Source: Acuticoccus sp. I52.16.1
GTDB lineage: Bacteria; Pseudomonadota; Alphaproteobacteria; Rhizobiales; Amorphaceae
DNA: 64,000 nucleotides
NCBI RefSeq assembly: GCF_022865125.1
Contig: NZ_CP094828.1
Coordinates: forward strand, 5,015,219-5,079,218
Direction of reading: 5' to 3'
Position 1 is the first letter of the stretch; every line of letters starts with the position of its first letter. Positions 63,400 through 64,000 of this stretch are shown piece by piece. The notes below the pieces were generated by a model. It was not told the origin of the DNA. It did not search any database and saw nothing but the letters and a program-made list of their open reading frames with translations. Position numbers and translations under genes: made by a program.

Positions 63400-64000
63400 T
63401 TACTCGACTGTCACCGATTTGGCGAGATTGCGGGGCTGATCCACATCCGTGCCGTTGATGATGGCCGCATGATAAGCGAGAAGCTGCAACGGGATGGTCG
63501 CCACGACCGGTGCCACGAAGGCCGGAACGTCGGGCAGCACGATCAGTTCCTCGGCCGTGTCGCCGATGGCGTGGGCCCCGCGCGCGTCCGTCACCGCGAT
63601 GATGCGCCCGCCCCGCGCATGCACCTCCTGCATGTTCGAGACGGTCTTGGCGAAGAGATCGTCGAACGGCGCGACGACGATCACCGGAAGCTCCTCGTCC
63701 ACCAGTGCGATCGGCCCGTGCTTCAATTCACCCGCGGCGTAGGCTTCGGCATGGATGTAGCTCAGCTCCTTCAGCTTCAGCGCGCCCTCCATCGCCACCG
63801 CGTAGGACGTCCCACGGCCCAGGAAGAGCGCCGAGGTGGCCGGCGCCACGAGCCGCGCCACCCGCTCGATGGAGTGCTCCAGCGTCACCGCCTCGGCCAC
63901 CAGCCGCGGCAGCTCGACCAGCGCCGAGACGAAGCCTTCCGCATCGAGCGGCGACAGCGTGCCGCGGTCGAGCCCCGCCTTGACCGCGAGGCACGCCAGC
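63400..64000 (-). CDS. glmS: Glutamine--fructose-6-phosphate aminotransferase, C-terminal fragment
   Basis: The last 199 residues of the enzyme that makes glucosamine-6-phosphate for peptidoglycan and LPS; the gene runs off the right edge of the window. Visible parts are the second SIS domain with FLGRGTSYAVAMEGALKLKELSYIHAEAYAAGELKHGPIAL, the isomerase active-site region, VPAFVAPVVATIPLQLLAYHAA and the terminal DVDQPRNLAKSVTVE, which is the invariant GlmS C-terminus. The glutaminase domain is outside the window. It is 107 bases upstream of the DUF502 gene on the same strand. Confidence 0.95.
   Translation of the reverse strand, partial: LACLAVKAGLDRGTLSPLDAEGFVSALVELPRLVAEAVTLEHSIERVARLVAPATSALFLGRGTSYAVAMEGALKLKELSYIHAEAYAAGELKHGPIALVDEELPVIVVAPFDDLFAKTVSNMQEVHARGGRIIAVTDARGAHAIGDTAEELIVLPDVPAFVAPVVATIPLQLLAYHAAIINGTDVDQPRNLAKSVTVE

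Overview
This is a gene-dense stretch (about 68-69 % G+C by eye) of an alphaproteobacterial chromosome, most likely from the Hyphomicrobiales (Rhizobiales). The evidence is the combination of an nifS-sufBCDST-sufA cluster, an ntrY-ntrX-trkA-(D-amino-acid transaminase)-hfq-hflX block, a purC next to the ATP-synthase inhibitor zeta subunit, an rlpA-tmk-holB-metG-tatD-MBL block, IalB-family secreted proteins, and pdhA-pdhB beside a divIC-like gene. No rRNA, tRNA, IS element, prophage or CRISPR array was recognised. Almost everything reads as chromosomal housekeeping; the accessory flavour lies in inserted genes and odd family members.

Layout. 1-2041: end of an ABC-transporter ATPase, then tatABC. 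2123-9179: bcp, a 1089-residue AsmA-like protein, tyrS and anmK whose start codons overlap back to back, and a conserved alpha/beta hydrolase. 9260-16376: a complete Fe-S assembly operon (cysteine desulfurase, sufB, an unnamed 68-residue membrane-anchored coiled-coil ORF, sufC, sufD, sufS, sufT, sufA) closed by a clear terminator. 16504-21424: a Pro/Ala-rich protein with a degenerate GGDEF-like end, an RhlE-type RNA helicase and a gamma-glutamyltransferase-like protein. 21597-25503: purQ, purS, a LysE-type exporter and purC on the minus strand, plus the zeta subunit and small proteins. 25718-32640: a MipA/OmpV-like porin, a DsbA-family protein, a family-5 solute-binding protein, two tandem IalB paralogues, hspQ and a lipid A acyltransferase homologue.

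32926-37858: an AEC transporter, a UbiH-type hydroxylase, a quinone oxidoreductase, an M20-family protein that has lost both usual zinc-binding histidines, and a RidA-family protein. 38017-44955: rlpA, tmk, holB, metG, tatD, an MBL hydrolase and mazG. 45068-55105 (minus strand): ntrY, ntrX, folB, an aspartate/glutamate racemase homologue, trkA, D-amino-acid transaminase, hfq, hflX and an enoyl-CoA hydratase homologue. 55220-57601: an oxidoreductase of the type usually tied to selenophosphate synthetase, and an MFS carrier. 57704-64000 (mostly minus strand): pdhB and pdhA with no pdhC, an unidentified small ORF, a divIC/ftsB-like gene, glyQ, a DUF502 protein and the 3' end of glmS.

The main functional themes are protein export (Tat), iron-sulfur cluster assembly, purine synthesis, cell-envelope upkeep, translation, and nitrogen/redox signalling (NtrYX) with potassium uptake. 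The items most worth a second look are the membrane-anchored ORF inside the suf operon, the ligand-poor M20 homologue with its RidA neighbour, the degenerate GGDEF protein with a CtrA-like site upstream, the folB-racemase pair inserted between ntrX and trkA, and the small orphan ORF between divIC and pdhA.
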